The notes: a model not told the origin generated them from the sequence alone. Positions 8,023 to 17,187 are shown, counted from the stretch's first letter. The stretch is 40,809 nucleotides of DNA from Paraburkholderia sp. (GCF_026225065.1 NZ_JAMFSB010000106.1:1-40809); one strand, 5' to 3'. Numbers and translations are program-made.

Positions 8023-8940
8023 TTATAGATCGGCCGGCAGCGGCGCCCGCAGCCACTTCTGCGAAATCGCGTTCATCGTGCCGTCCTTGCGGGCGCGGGC
8101 AATCGTGTCGTCGATTTTCTGCTTCAGGCGCGGTTCGTTCTTGTTCAGGCCGACGTGATCCGGCGAACTGAACAGGGCGAACTTCTGCTCGGGATCGTTG
8201 GGTGGATGGCGCGCCAGGATCGTCGCCCCGACATCGTTACCGACCACCATCAACTGTACCTGACCAGAAAGAAACGCCGAAATTGCACCGTTAGGATCGT
8301 CGAAACGTTTGATCGTCGCGCTGGGCGGCGCGATCTTGGTGACGCTCAGGTCTTCCAGGGTGCCGCGTGCTACCGAGATGGTCTTGCCGGCGAGATCCCC
8401 AGCGTTCTTGACCGGCAACGCTTTTGGGCCGAACACGGCGAGGTAGTAGGGAGCGTAAGGCTGCGAGAAGTCGATCACCTTCTCGCGTTCCGGCGTCTGG
8501 CCGACCGAGAGCAGCATGTCGGCCTTGTGGTCGGCCAGGTAAGCCATGCGGTTGTCGCCCGTCACCTGGACCAGTTCCACCTTCGCGTTGAGCGCCTTGC
8601 CGATCAGGTTGGCGACGTCGATGTCGTAACCTTCCGGCTTCATGTCCGGACCGATCGAGCCGAACGGCGGGTAGTCTTCGAATACGCCGATCCGCACCAC
8701 GCCGGATTTGGCGATCGAATCGAGCGCATCCGCATGGGCCGCGGGGGCGATGAACGCGGACAGCGCCACAAAGCCGGCGCATGCCAGCGTCGTGGCGGCC
8801 GTCGCCAGTCCACGGCGCAGTTTCCCCAGATGCCCCGGATGGCCCAGATTCCGCAGATGCCGGGTAAGCTGTCCGTACCGGACACGCGGAGCAGGCCGGC
8901 CACGCGAGACGCGTGGAGCAAGTGAGTCGGGAGTCGTCAT
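8023..8940 (-). CDS. Periplasmic substrate-binding protein, amino-acid type (SBP_bac_3)
   Basis: 305 aa. The mature domain starts near ADALDSIAKSGVVRIGVFED and continues with the family marker PEGYDIDVANLIGKAL, then DMLLSVGQTPEREKVIDFSQ. It would capture a polar amino acid, opine or related solute in the periplasm for the two permeases downstream. The start is backed by AGAGGA 6 bases before the ATG at 8940, yet the hydrophobic signal core does not begin until about residue 46, after a basic stretch with a near-repeat (HLRNLGHPGHLGKL). That n-region is much longer than usual. It may be a real long signal, or true initiation may occur at an unrecognised internal codon. No internal Met precedes the mature domain. 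Confidence 0.9.
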   Translation of the reverse strand: MTTPDSLAPRVSRGRPAPRVRYGQLTRHLRNLGHPGHLGKLRRGLATAATTLACAGFVALSAFIAPAAHADALDSIAKSGVVRIGVFEDYPPFGSIGPDMKPEGYDIDVANLIGKALNAKVELVQVTGDNRMAYLADHKADMLLSVGQTPEREKVIDFSQPYAPYYLAVFGPKALPVKNAGDLAGKTISVARGTLEDLSVTKIAPPSATIKRFDDPNGAISAFLSGQVQLMVVGNDVGATILARHPPNDPEQKFALFSSPDHVGLNKNEPRLKQKIDDTIARARKDGTMNAISQKWLRAPLPADL

Positions 8941-8995
8941 GGTCGTTCCTCTGTCAAAGCGTGGGTATCTATCGGATCAGTTCAAGATCGTCGTT

Positions 8996-10075
8996 TCAGT
9001 GCGCGGCGCGGGCCGCGATCAGCTTGCAGGCATGAGGCGGCAGCTCTGCCAGCACCGGCATGCCGAGCATCAAGCCGGGCGTTTCACGCGGGGTTGTCGC
9101 GGCGGTGAGCGTGAAGCCGGCGCAGTCAATCGTGGCTTCGAGCGAGGCGCCCACGTCACGAATGAAGCTGACCGTGCCACTCAGGCGGTTCTGGCTTTGG
9201 CCGGCGGTGTCCGAGCCAATCCTGACGCAGACATCCTCAGGGCGGATCAGCAGGCGAATCTCCGAGGCCGATGCCGGCACGCGCGCCGGCGGCGTCACGA
9301 GGATCTGCTGGCCACCTGGCAGGCTTACGCCGCCAGCGCCGTCGTAGGTCACCGGCAGGATGTTGCCGAGGCCGATGAAGTCGGCCACGAACTCGCTGAC
9401 CGGATCGCGATAGATGTCGAGCGGCTTGCCGACCTGTGCAATCCGGCCTTTCTCCATGACGACGATTTCGTCCGCCATGGTCATCGCTTCGCGCTGATCG
9501 TGCGTGACCATGATCGTCGTGATACCGAGGCGCTGTTGCAACAGGCGGATTTCCACCTGCATGGCTTCGCGCAGTTTGGCGTCGAGCGCCGAGAGCGGTT
9601 CGTCGAGCAACAGCAGCTTTGGCGACGAAGCGATCGCGCGGGCAATCGCCACGCGTTGCCGTTGCCCACCGGAGAGCTGCGTCACCGGACGGTTTGCCAT
9701 ATGCGGCAACTGGATCAGTTCGAGCAGTGCCGTGACGCGCTGGCTTTGCGCAATCTTGGCGGTCTTGCGCAGGCGCAGCGGATAGGCGATGTTCTGCGCC
9801 ACCGTCATATGTGGAAACAGCGCGAGCGACTGGAACACCATGCCGAAGTCTCGCTGATTCGCAGGTAAATGCGTGATGTCCCGGCCGGCGAAGCTCACAA
9901 TCCCTGAGCTCGGCGTTTCCAGCCCTGCGATGATGCGCAACAAGGTGGTCTTGCCGCAACCGGACGGCCCGAGGAAGCAGATCAGCTTGCCGTCCGGCAC
10001 GCTCAGATCGACGTGGTCGACGGCGTACGCTGCGTTAAAGCGCTTGGTCACGGCCTGCAACGTCAGATGAGTCAT
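8996..10075 (-). CDS. ABC transporter ATPase, PotA/FbpC-like, with TOBE domain
   Basis: 359 aa from the ATG at 10075, picked because CAGGAG sits 8 bases upstream. A longer frame reaching 10171 adds only a Cys-rich unrelated tail. Walker A is GPSGCGKTT (36-44). The Q-loop is [11 protein letters not shown], the signature [14 protein letters not shown], Walker [15 protein letters not shown], and the H-loop VTHDQREAM. The last 110 residues are a TOBE-type regulatory domain, which places it with spermidine/putrescine, iron and sugar importers rather than with the shorter GlnQ/HisP ATPases. It is the only ATPase in the seven-gene cluster and lies between the PotBC-like permeases and the amino-acid-type module, so it may energise both. 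Confidence 0.93.
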   Translation of the reverse strand: MTHLTLQAVTKRFNAAYAVDHVDLSVPDGKLICFLGPSGCGKTTLLRIIAGLETPSSGIVSFAGRDITHLPANQRDFGMVFQSLALFPHMTVAQNIAYPLRLRKTAKIAQSQRVTALLELIQLPHMANRPVTQLSGGQRQRVAIARAIASSPKLLLLDEPLSALDAKLREAMQVEIRLLQQRLGITTIMVTHDQREAMTMADEIVVMEKGRIAQVGKPLDIYRDPVSEFVADFIGLGNILPVTYDGAGGVSLPGGQQILVTPPARVPASASEIRLLIRPEDVCVRIGSDTAGQSQNRLSGTVSFIRDVGASLEATIDCAGFTLTAATTPRETPGLMLGMPVLAELPPHACKLIAARAAH

Positions 10076-10145
10076 GAGAGGCTCCTGCTGGGCCAGAATC
10101 GCAAAGGAATCAAAACAGCAACACACTGGGCGTCGCGGCGCGGCA

Positions 10146-11015
10146 TCAAAGGGCGACACCTTCATCGCCAATCAGTGTCTCGAGCAGCCAGATCAGCGCG
10201 AAATCGATCGCGACGATGAAGACTGCGAACGAAAACACCGTCGGATCGAGCGACGACACAGTGCGGCTATACAGCCACACTGGCAGCGTCATGGTGTCGA
10301 TACCGTAGAGAAAAAACGTCACCGTAAATTCGTTGAACGAGATGATGAACGCGAACAGCATGCCGGCGAGAATGCCGGGGCGCATGAGCGGCAAGACGAC
10401 GTCGATGAGCGCGCGGCCTGGACTCGCACCCATCACGCAGGCGGCTTCCTCGAACTCCGGTCCGATCGCGGCGACCGACGCGGCGCAGTTCTTCACCGTG
10501 AACGGCAGCGCCAGAATCACATGCGCAATGATCAGACGGAACACGCCGAGTTCGACCGGCAGCGCATTGAACACCAGCAGCAGCGAGAGCCCGAGCATCA
10601 CGAGTGGATAGACCAGCGGCAATGCCACTAACTGCTCCACCGCCGGTTTGCCGCGAAACCGGTAGCGGCTCAGCGCATAGGCGGCCGGCACGGAGACCAG
10701 CGTGGCGATGATCATGGTAGACACGGCCACGATCAGGCTGGTGGTGAGCGCACTGCCCATCGACAGCGCGTCGCTGGCGTCGGGCGCGACAAAGCTGTGC
10801 CACGCCGCGCGATACCACTGCAGACTGTAGCTGGACGGCGGGAATTCGAGCGTGTCTGAGGCACTGAACGACATGGTGATCATCGTCAGGATCGGCAGCG
10901 CGGCGAGAAACAGCACGATAGCGGCGAGCAGGGCCGCTGGCTTGCCGAGCCGGCCGGGCATGGTGGCCCGCAGGCGCAGCGTGCGCATCCGGTTGGGGAG
11001 GGCGGGCGTGTTCAT
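10146..11015 (-). CDS. ABC transporter permease, PotC-like
   Basis: 289 aa inner-membrane protein with about six membrane segments. The EAA loop EFEEAACVMGASPGRALIDV is followed by VLPLMRPGILAGMLFAF, typical of the PotC/spermidine-putrescine branch. Its ATG (11015-11013) overlaps the stop of the PotB-like gene by the ATGA arrangement, so the two are translationally coupled. A 70-base gap separates it from the ATPase gene. It would form the import channel with the PotB-like partner. Confidence 0.92.
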   Translation of the reverse strand: MNTPALPNRMRTLRLRATMPGRLGKPAALLAAIVLFLAALPILTMITMSFSASDTLEFPPSSYSLQWYRAAWHSFVAPDASDALSMGSALTTSLIVAVSTMIIATLVSVPAAYALSRYRFRGKPAVEQLVALPLVYPLVMLGLSLLLVFNALPVELGVFRLIIAHVILALPFTVKNCAASVAAIGPEFEEAACVMGASPGRALIDVVLPLMRPGILAGMLFAFIISFNEFTVTFFLYGIDTMTLPVWLYSRTVSSLDPTVFSFAVFIVAIDFALIWLLETLIGDEGVAL

Positions 11016-12001
11016 GTGGACGGCTCCTCGGGAGCGAGACGTTGGGTACGCCGCACGAGACTTTGCGAGAGCGCCATCACGGTCAGCGTGGCAACCATCA
11101 GCACCACACCGGAGGCCGACGCGGCCGGCCAGTTCAGCAGCGGTGCGACCTGGTCATGTACCAGCACGGCAAGCATCGGCACGCGGCGCCCGCCGAGCAG
11201 CAACGGCACGGCGAACGCGCTGGCGTTATAGGCGAACACCAGCAACGCGCCGGAGACGAGACCAGGCATCGCCAGCGGCAGCATCACGTGAAGCAGGGTC
11301 TGCCAGCGGGTTGCGCCCAGCGTGGCGGCGGCCTCTTCATAAGAGCGCGACACCGCGCGCATGGCGCTCGACATCGGCAGCACGGCGAGCGGAAACGCCG
11401 TCTGGATCAGCCCGAGCAGCACGCCGTGCTCGCGATACAGCCATAGCACTGGACGCTCGATCAACCCACTCGCGAGCAGCGCGTGATTGAGCAATCCGGC
11501 CGGCCCAAGAATCACCAGCCAGCCATAGCCTTGCAACAGCAGATTGACGAGCAGCGGCAGCAGCACGCCCGCCAGCAGCAGGCGCCGCGCAAGTCGCGAC
11601 TCGGTGCGCGCCATCGCGAGCGCAACCGGGATCGCCAGCAGCACCGCGCAGATCATGCTTTGAAACGCCAGCTTCAAGGTGATCCAGAGGGACCTCATGA
11701 AGTAGCTATCGGCCAGGTCCTGATAGTTCTGTAGCGTGAAGCCATGCCACTCGCTGCCCTGGGTGCCAAAACTCATCCGCAGCACGACGAGCGCCGCCGC
11801 CGCAAGCACGGCAAGGAACAACAGGATCGGCGCCAGCAGCAGCCACGGCCGGGCCTTCGCCCAGGTGGCGCCGGGCGCGGCGGCGCAAGCCGGTTCGTCC
11901 GGCGCACCATCGGCACCCGAGGTTCCCGGCGCATCCGCCATGCCGGGTCCCTCCGAGGTCCCGGAAGCGCGCTGCGAGGAGCGCGCGGGCATCGCCGTCA
12001 T
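11012..12001 (-). CDS. ABC transporter permease, PotB-like
   Basis: 329 aa from the ATG at 12001, chosen because it forms an ATGA overlap with the stop of the binding-protein gene; the next in-frame ATG upstream, at 12034, would overlap that gene by 37 bases. The first 45 residues are a hydrophilic Ala/Gly/Pro-rich extension not needed for the family. Six membrane segments follow, the first near RPWLLLAPILLFLAVLAAAA. The EAA loop is SYEEAAATLGATRWQTLLHV, followed by MLPLAMPGLVSGALLVFAYN. It pairs with the PotC-like permease. Confidence 0.9.
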   Translation of the reverse strand: MTAMPARSSQRASGTSEGPGMADAPGTSGADGAPDEPACAAAPGATWAKARPWLLLAPILLFLAVLAAAALVVLRMSFGTQGSEWHGFTLQNYQDLADSYFMRSLWITLKLAFQSMICAVLLAIPVALAMARTESRLARRLLLAGVLLPLLVNLLLQGYGWLVILGPAGLLNHALLASGLIERPVLWLYREHGVLLGLIQTAFPLAVLPMSSAMRAVSRSYEEAAATLGATRWQTLLHVMLPLAMPGLVSGALLVFAYNASAFAVPLLLGGRRVPMLAVLVHDQVAPLLNWPAASASGVVLMVATLTVMALSQSLVRRTQRLAPEEPST

Positions 12002-13092
12002 GCCGAGAAAATCTCGGTATAGCGTTTGATCCACGCCGCCTGCACCGAGGCCAGCGCCTTGTCGTCGTGGAGGATCGCTTTCTCAGCGATCTGCTTCGGA
12101 CTGGGTACGAACGCGCGGCTCTCGGCCGGGATCACCGCCTTCGAATTGACGGGACCATTGAGGACGTCCGCGGCCATCCGGCCTTGCACGCCCGCATCGA
12201 GCGAATGGTTGATGAAGGCGTGAATCAGATCGCTGTCGCCCGGATGCGACTTTGGAATCACCGTGAACATCAACTGCGTGGCGAAGCCTTCCTTCATACC
12301 GTAGGTCACGCCCATCTTGTACTCGGGCTTGCGAATCTGATCGGGGAAGAACGCTGGCGAATAGATGCCGCCGATATCGAGCGAACCGGTGCGGAACAGG
12401 TCGGCTACCTGGTTCGGGTTCTCGCCGAGCGTCATCACGCGCTCTTTCAGTTCCGCGAGCTTCTTGAAGCCGGGGTCGATGTTCTGTTGCGAGCCGCCCG
12501 ACATCCTGGCGGCGATGATCGCGAGATCGACCGCTTCGGCCCATTCTGGCGGCGGCAGGAACAGGCGGCCTGCGTACTTCGGATCCCATAACGCCTCGTA
12601 CGACGCAGGAGCGGTTTTGACGGTCGAGGTGTTGTAGATCAGGCCATCGGACCACAGCAGGTAGCCGACACCGAAACCGTCCGCGCCAGTGCGGTATTGC
12701 GGCTCGACTTCCTTCAGGTTGGGCAGCTTGTCGAGGTCGGGTTTGACCAGCAGACCCGCATCGCCGAGGCCCGAGGCGCCCACGCCCGCGAGCGTGATGA
12801 CGTCGTAGGTCGGGCGGTCGCCCGCGGCCTTGACCTTGGCGACCATGCCCGAGGTGCCGTCGGCGCGATCGGCGATCACCTTGGCGCCGGTCTTCGCGGT
12901 GAACGTCGCGGCGATATTGCGCAGTGCCGCGGCGCCCGTATCGTCAGACCAGGTCAGGAGACGCAAGGTCTTGCCGGAGAACTTCTGCTCCTGCGCCCTC
13001 AGATTCACGAACGGCATGGGCAGCGTCGACGCTGCCAGCGCAGCGCCTAGCGCCTTGATAGCCTGCCTTCTGCCGTATTTGATGTCCTGCAT
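11998..13092 (-). CDS. Periplasmic binding protein, PotD/spermidine-putrescine type
   Basis: 364 aa from the ATG at 13092, with GGGAG about 8 bases upstream; longer in-frame starts reach into the regulatory region. The N-terminus KYGRRQAIKALGAALAAST has a twin-arginine and looks Tat- or Sec-exported, ending near VNLRAQ. The mature part reads as extracellular solute-binding family 1/PotD-like (KTLRLLTWSDDTGAAALRNI, TYDVITLAGVGASGL, YLLWSDGLIYNTSTV, and KYAGRLFLPPPEW). The ligand is probably a polyamine, quaternary amine or similar cation, but this is inference from family. It is the first gene of the operon and diverges from the LysR gene, its likely regulator. Confidence 0.92.
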   Translation of the reverse strand: MQDIKYGRRQAIKALGAALAASTLPMPFVNLRAQEQKFSGKTLRLLTWSDDTGAAALRNIAATFTAKTGAKVIADRADGTSGMVAKVKAAGDRPTYDVITLAGVGASGLGDAGLLVKPDLDKLPNLKEVEPQYRTGADGFGVGYLLWSDGLIYNTSTVKTAPASYEALWDPKYAGRLFLPPPEWAEAVDLAIIAARMSGGSQQNIDPGFKKLAELKERVMTLGENPNQVADLFRTGSLDIGGIYSPAFFPDQIRKPEYKMGVTYGMKEGFATQLMFTVIPKSHPGDSDLIHAFINHSLDAGVQGRMAADVLNGPVNSKAVIPAESRAFVPSPKQIAEKAILHDDKALASVQAAWIKRYTEIFSA

Positions 13093-13412
13093 GAGCGTTT
13101 CTCCCGGGTTGAACAGGGCAACTTTCGCGCGAGTCGTGCTGTGCGAACGCGTTGCGGGTGGATGCACTCTAGGTTTGCCAAAATCACCCAACAAACGAAA
13201 TCTCTGCATGGACGCCATGACGTAAGCTCATGCGCCGGGCCGAAGGCATCGGCCGGGCACGGTGTGTCGTGGCATGAGCGCCGCGCATGCAGCCCTCAGG
13301 TGGAATGAACCGCGAAGTTTTTTGATCGCTTATGCTGAAGGCTCGCCGGGCGCGAGCAGCCCCCTCGCTGCGCGTTTTGGCGATGCGTTTTCCTGATACC
13401 CAGACTGGGCCC
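13093..13412. other. Divergent control region of the transport operon and the LysR gene
   Basis: No gene is supported here. It holds the promoters for the minus-strand operon and the plus-strand LysR gene, neither of which I can place with confidence. A nested dyad lies at 13226-13279. A GGTTTG/CAAAC pair near 13172-13196 (AGGTTTGCC...CAACAAACGA) is a possible LysR site. Confidence 0.5.
13226..13279. repeat. Nested inverted repeat in the divergent control region
   Basis: Outer arms GCTCATGC (13226-13233) and GCATGAGC (13272-13279) are perfect complements. They enclose an inner hairpin GGCCGA (13238-13243) / TCGGCC (13249-13254). It lies between the first operon gene and the LysR start. Confidence 0.55.
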
Positions 13413-14288
13413 ATGCGACGACTTCCCCCGCTGAACGCGCTGCAGATCTTCGAGACCGTGGCGCGCCACCGCAGCTTCACACGTGCGGCCGACCATCTCT
13501 GCCTGACGCAGGGTGCGGTCAGCCGGCAGATTCTCGCGCTTGAGGACTACTACAAGTTTCCGCTGTTCAAGCGTCAGGCGAAAGGCCTCACGCTCACGGC
13601 TGAGGGCGAGTTGCTGCTGCCCGCGGTGAAGGAGAGCTTCGCGCGTATCGAGGAAATCTCGTTGCGGCTCACGCGCCAGCGTACCGATCTGGCCTTGAAG
13701 GTGCCAACCTGCGTGATGCGCTGGATGCTGCCGAAAATCATGCAGTTTCAGGCCGAGTACCCGGATCTGCACGTGCAGATCACCACCACCTGGCAGCATG
13801 ACGTCGATTTTCAGGTCGAGCCGTTCGATGCGGCGATCATTTATGGCTCTTCACCCGGCGCCGACGTACAGGCGTTGGCACTCTTCGAAGAGCGCCTGAC
13901 GCCCGTGTGCGCGCCGGAACTGCTCAACGACAAGCCGCTCGATAGCGTCGCCGATCTGGCGCGCCATACGCTGCTGCACCCAACCCGCGATCACCGCGAC
14001 TGGAAGATGTGGCTCGATCATGTGGAGGCGCGCGATATCGACGCCACCCACGGTCCGAGCTTCGATACGCTCGATCTGGCAACGAACGCAGCGTTACAAG
14101 GGTTTGGCGTCGCGATCAGCGACCTCGCGCTGATCGACGAGGACGTGGCGGCGAAGCGGCTGGTAAGACCGTTCGACACGGTGTTGACAACGGGGTGGCG
14201 CTACTACTTCGTCTATCCGGACTGTGTCGCGCATCAACAGAAGGTTAATCTGTTCCGCGAGTGGATTACGGAACATTGGACTGAGTGA
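13413..14288 (+). CDS. LysR-family regulator, GcvA-like
   Basis: 291 aa if it starts at the ATG at 13413, which gives the usual GcvA-type N-terminus MRRLPPLNALQIFETVARH. In-frame ATGs at 13383 and 13332 are possible; none has a good ribosome binding site. The winged helix-turn-helix spans about residues 7-65, with SFTRAADHLCLTQGAVSRQI as the recognition region. The effector-binding domain follows, with FDAAIIYGSS and FDTLDLATNAALQGFGVAI. It probably senses the imported solute or its product and controls the divergent seven-gene transport operon, since the two starts face each other across about 320 bases. Converges on chaA. Confidence 0.9.
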   Translation: MRRLPPLNALQIFETVARHRSFTRAADHLCLTQGAVSRQILALEDYYKFPLFKRQAKGLTLTAEGELLLPAVKESFARIEEISLRLTRQRTDLALKVPTCVMRWMLPKIMQFQAEYPDLHVQITTTWQHDVDFQVEPFDAAIIYGSSPGADVQALALFEERLTPVCAPELLNDKPLDSVADLARHTLLHPTRDHRDWKMWLDHVEARDIDATHGPSFDTLDLATNAALQGFGVAISDLALIDEDVAAKRLVRPFDTVLTTGWRYYFVYPDCVAHQQKVNLFREWITEHWTE

Positions 14289-14333
14289 AGCTGAAGGCGC
14301 TGCGACTTTACCGTGCGAACACACCGCAAGACC

Positions 14334-15416
14334 TCACGGCGCAAACGACAGAAACAGATACGCCGCAAACAGCGACAAGTGCACCGCTCCCTGCAGGATA
14401 GTCGTACGCCCGCTACTCAGTGTCAGGGTGCCGACCAGCAGTGTCAGCGCCAGCATGACCATTTCCTTGCCGTTGATGCCGAGTACGAGCGGCTGACCGG
14501 TCCAGAGGAACACCGCGGCCACAACGGGAATCGTCAACCCGATACTGGCGAGTGCGGAGCCGAGCGCCAGATTCAGGCTGTTCTGCAACCGGTCTGCCCG
14601 TGCCGCGCGCACCGCAGCGAGCCCCTCGGGCAACAACACCAGCGCCGCGATCACGATGCCCACCACTGCAGCTGGCGCGCCGATATTTTGCACGGCTGTT
14701 TCGACCGTCGGCGAGAGCAGCTTGGCGAGCAATACCACGGCCACCAGACAAACCAGCAGCAACACACCGGCGATCCCGGCCTGCGTCACGCTGGGCGGTT
14801 CGGCGTGAACGCTTTCGTCGGGCGTGGCGGCGAGAAAATAGTCTCGGTGCCGGACGGTCTGGACGAACACAAACACGCCGTACAGCACTAGCGACGAAAT
14901 CCCCGCAAATGCCAGTTGCGACGACGACAGCAACGGACCCTCGCGCGTGGTGGTGAAATTCGGCATCACCAGCGTCAGCACCGAGAGCGACGCGAGCACG
15001 GCGAGCGTGGCAGCGGCGCCCCGTGCCTGGAAGTCCTGTTCGCGATGGCGGATGCCGCCCACCAGCAGACAGATGCCGACGATCCCGTTGCACACGATCA
15101 TCACCGCAGCAAACACGGTGTCGCGTGCAAGGCCGGCTTTCTCTGGACCGGACGTTAGCATTACCGAGACGATCAGCGCGACCTCGATCACGGTGACGGC
15201 CACCGCCAGCACCAGCGTGCCGAACGGTTCGCCGACCCGGTGCGCGACCACCTCCGCGTGATGCACGGCGGCGAACACCAAAGCGGCCAGCGCCACACCG
15301 ACGAGTGCCAGTATCACGCCGTATCCGGGCAGCGCAACGGCAGCGCCGAGTATGAGCCAGCCGGCGATGGGAGCGCCAATGGTCCAGCGGGGCAGCACGG
15401 GCGATGTTGTCGACAT
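14334..15416 (-). CDS. chaA: Calcium/proton (sodium/proton) antiporter, ChaA/CaCA family
   Basis: 360 aa inner-membrane antiporter with about eleven hydrophobic segments, close to E. coli ChaA (366 aa). The two alpha-repeat motifs of cation/Ca exchangers are visible: GEPFGTLVLAVAVTVIEVAL near residues 62-81 and NLALGSALASIGLTIPVVAA in the C-terminal half, the first with the ion-binding Glu. It exports Ca2+, Na+ or K+ against protons at alkaline pH or high salt. The ATG at 15416 is preceded by AAGGAA about 8 bases upstream. Monocistronic and divergent from the acyl-CoA dehydrogenase gene. Confidence 0.92.
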   Translation of the reverse strand: MSTTSPVLPRWTIGAPIAGWLILGAAVALPGYGVILALVGVALAALVFAAVHHAEVVAHRVGEPFGTLVLAVAVTVIEVALIVSVMLTSGPEKAGLARDTVFAAVMIVCNGIVGICLLVGGIRHREQDFQARGAAATLAVLASLSVLTLVMPNFTTTREGPLLSSSQLAFAGISSLVLYGVFVFVQTVRHRDYFLAATPDESVHAEPPSVTQAGIAGVLLLVCLVAVVLLAKLLSPTVETAVQNIGAPAAVVGIVIAALVLLPEGLAAVRAARADRLQNSLNLALGSALASIGLTIPVVAAVFLWTGQPLVLGINGKEMVMLALTLLVGTLTLSSGRTTILQGAVHLSLFAAYLFLSFAP

Positions 15417-15569
15417 CCGGTCGTTTCCTTTTTCTAATGCTTATACAGTGAGGGCGAGGCTTGCCTGCGCATTGATGCAACCCGATGCAATGAACCAGGA
15501 GTACGCGCTAGTACATTAAACTATAACGAATATGTATCAATGGCGAACGCGTGTTTTGAAGGAGACGTT

Positions 15570-16724
15570 GTGATTCGAAGCCAGGAAACCCTGAATCTGT
15601 TGCTCGACAGCATTATCCGTTTTGTCCGTGAACGTCTGGTGCCGAATGAGGAAATCGTCGCGGAAACCGATCAGATTCCCGCCGCATTGCTGCAAGAAAT
15701 GAAGGATCTTGGTCTGTTCGGACTATGTCTGCCCGAAGAGTATGGCGGCCTCGGCTTGACCATGGAAGAAGAAGTGCTGGCCGCGATCGAACTTGGCAAG
15801 ACCTCACCGGCGTTCCGTTCGGCAATCGGCAGCAATAACGGCATCGGTTCGACGGGTATCGTGATCGATGGTACGCCTGCGCAGAAGGAGAAGTATCTGC
15901 CGCGCCTCGCCTCGGGCGAGCTGATCGGCTCGTTTTGCCTGACTGAGCCGGAGGCCGGTTCGGATGCCGCATCGCTCAGAACCAGCGCGGTGCGCCATGG
16001 CGATCATTACGTGCTGAACGGCACCAAGCGCTTCATCACGAATGCGCCGGAGGCCGGCCTCTTCACCGTGATGGCGCGTACCGATCCCACCGCGAAAGGC
16101 GCTGGCGCCATCTCCGCGTTCGTCGTAGAGGCGGGTACGGCGGGGCTGTCGCTCGGCAAGATCGATCGCAAGATGGGTCAGAAGGGCGCGCATACCTGCG
16201 ACGTGATCTTCGACAACTGCCGCGTGCCGGTGGCGAACCTGATCGGCGAGAAAGAGGGCGTCGGTTTCAAGACCGCCATGAAGGTGCTCGACAAGGGCCG
16301 CCTGCATATCGCTGCCGTGGCGACCGGCGCGGCTGAACGCATGCTCGCGGACGCGCTGCGCTATGCCATGGAGCGCAAGCAGTTCGGCAAGGCGATTGTG
16401 GACTTCGAATTGATTCAGGCCATGCTGGCCGATAGCCAGGCGGAGATCTACGCATCGCGCTGCATGATCGTCGATGCCGCACGCCGCCGCGATACGGGCG
16501 AGCGGGTCACGAGCGAAGCGTCGTGCGCCAAGATGTTTGCGACGGAAATGTGCGGACGAGTCGCCGATCGTGCCGTGCAGATCTTCGGCGGAGCGGGTTA
16601 TATGAGCGAGTATGGAATCGAGCGCTTCTACCGGGACGTGCGCCTGTTTCGCATTTACGAAGGCACCACGCAGATCCAGCAGATCGTGATTGCGCGTGAG
16701 TTGCAGCGCAGTTTCAACGGGTGA
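15570..16724 (+). CDS. Acyl-CoA dehydrogenase
   Basis: 384 aa if it starts at the GTG at 15570, which I prefer because AAGGAG lies exactly 5 bases upstream; the in-frame ATG at 15540 has no such site and adds 10 unrelated residues. It is a soluble FAD enzyme that forms the alpha-beta double bond of an acyl-CoA and passes electrons to electron-transfer flavoprotein. FAD/substrate motifs GSFCLTEPEAGSDAASLRTS and YVLNGTKRFITNAPEAG are present. GRVADRAVQIFGGAGYMSEY follows, and the catalytic base is Glu364 in RIYEGTTQIQQ. The chain-length class cannot be set by eye; short- or branched-chain is likely by resemblance. Stands alone, with no ETF or thiolase gene beside it. Confidence 0.93.
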   Translation: MIRSQETLNLLLDSIIRFVRERLVPNEEIVAETDQIPAALLQEMKDLGLFGLCLPEEYGGLGLTMEEEVLAAIELGKTSPAFRSAIGSNNGIGSTGIVIDGTPAQKEKYLPRLASGELIGSFCLTEPEAGSDAASLRTSAVRHGDHYVLNGTKRFITNAPEAGLFTVMARTDPTAKGAGAISAFVVEAGTAGLSLGKIDRKMGQKGAHTCDVIFDNCRVPVANLIGEKEGVGFKTAMKVLDKGRLHIAAVATGAAERMLADALRYAMERKQFGKAIVDFELIQAMLADSQAEIYASRCMIVDAARRRDTGERVTSEASCAKMFATEMCGRVADRAVQIFGGAGYMSEYGIERFYRDVRLFRIYEGTTQIQQIVIARELQRSFNG

Positions 16725-16784
16725 GGTGCGCGCGGGCTACCAGGCGCGAATAGACTGAAGCTGAATTTGAGGCCAAAAACGAAG

Positions 16785-16819
16785 CGGGCACAACCCCCGG
16801 TCCTACAGGGTTGTGCCCG
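16785..16819 (-). terminator. Intrinsic terminator after the BON gene (possibly bidirectional)
   Basis: CGGGCACAACCC and GGGTTGTGCCCG form a perfect 12-bp stem with an 11-base loop. On the minus strand the stem is followed 4 bases later by GTTTTT (plus-strand 16775-16780), so it terminates the BON-protein gene. On the plus strand it follows the acyl-CoA dehydrogenase but lacks a T-run. Confidence 0.85.
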
Positions 16820-16830
16820 GTCTGATGCGA

Positions 16831-17187
16831 TTACTGACCGATCGCGCGGATCGTCAGGTCGTTCTTTACCGACGTCACGCCTGCTACGCCTTGTGCTGCC
16901 TGCGTAGCGATGTCGCTTTGACCTTGTTCCGGCACGGAACCTTCCAACGTCACTGCGCCGCTGCGAGCACGAACCGTGATGTTGTTCACGCTGAGACCCT
17001 TGGTTTTGGACAGAGCCTTACGCACGCTGCGTTGCAGAGCACGGTTGGAAGCCTTGGTCGACTTGGCGCTCGGGGCAGCCATCGCGCCCGATGCAGCCAT
17101 TGCATCGCTGCTTTGTGCATAAGCGTTAAGGGACGCTACGACGATGAGCGCGCCGCCGATGACCTTCATTGCCTGGAATGCTTTCAT
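16831..17187 (-). CDS. Periplasmic BON-domain protein
   Basis: 118 aa. AGGAG lies 7 bases before the ATG at 17187. A signal peptide covers residues 1-24 (core VIGGALIVVASLNAYAQ). An Ala/Ser/Lys linker follows to about residue 47. One BON domain fills the rest: ALQRSVRKALSKTKGLSVNN, ARSGAVTLEGSVPEQGQ and the end VAGVTSVKNDLTIRA. BON domains bind membranes or act in envelope stress, as in OsmY. The exact role is unknown. Single gene with its own terminator and a long (about 335-base) upstream region shared with the divergent DNA glycosylase. Confidence 0.88.
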   Translation of the reverse strand: MKAFQAMKVIGGALIVVASLNAYAQSSDAMAASGAMAAPSAKSTKASNRALQRSVRKALSKTKGLSVNNITVRARSGAVTLEGSVPEQGQSDIATQAAQGVAGVTSVKNDLTIRAIGQ

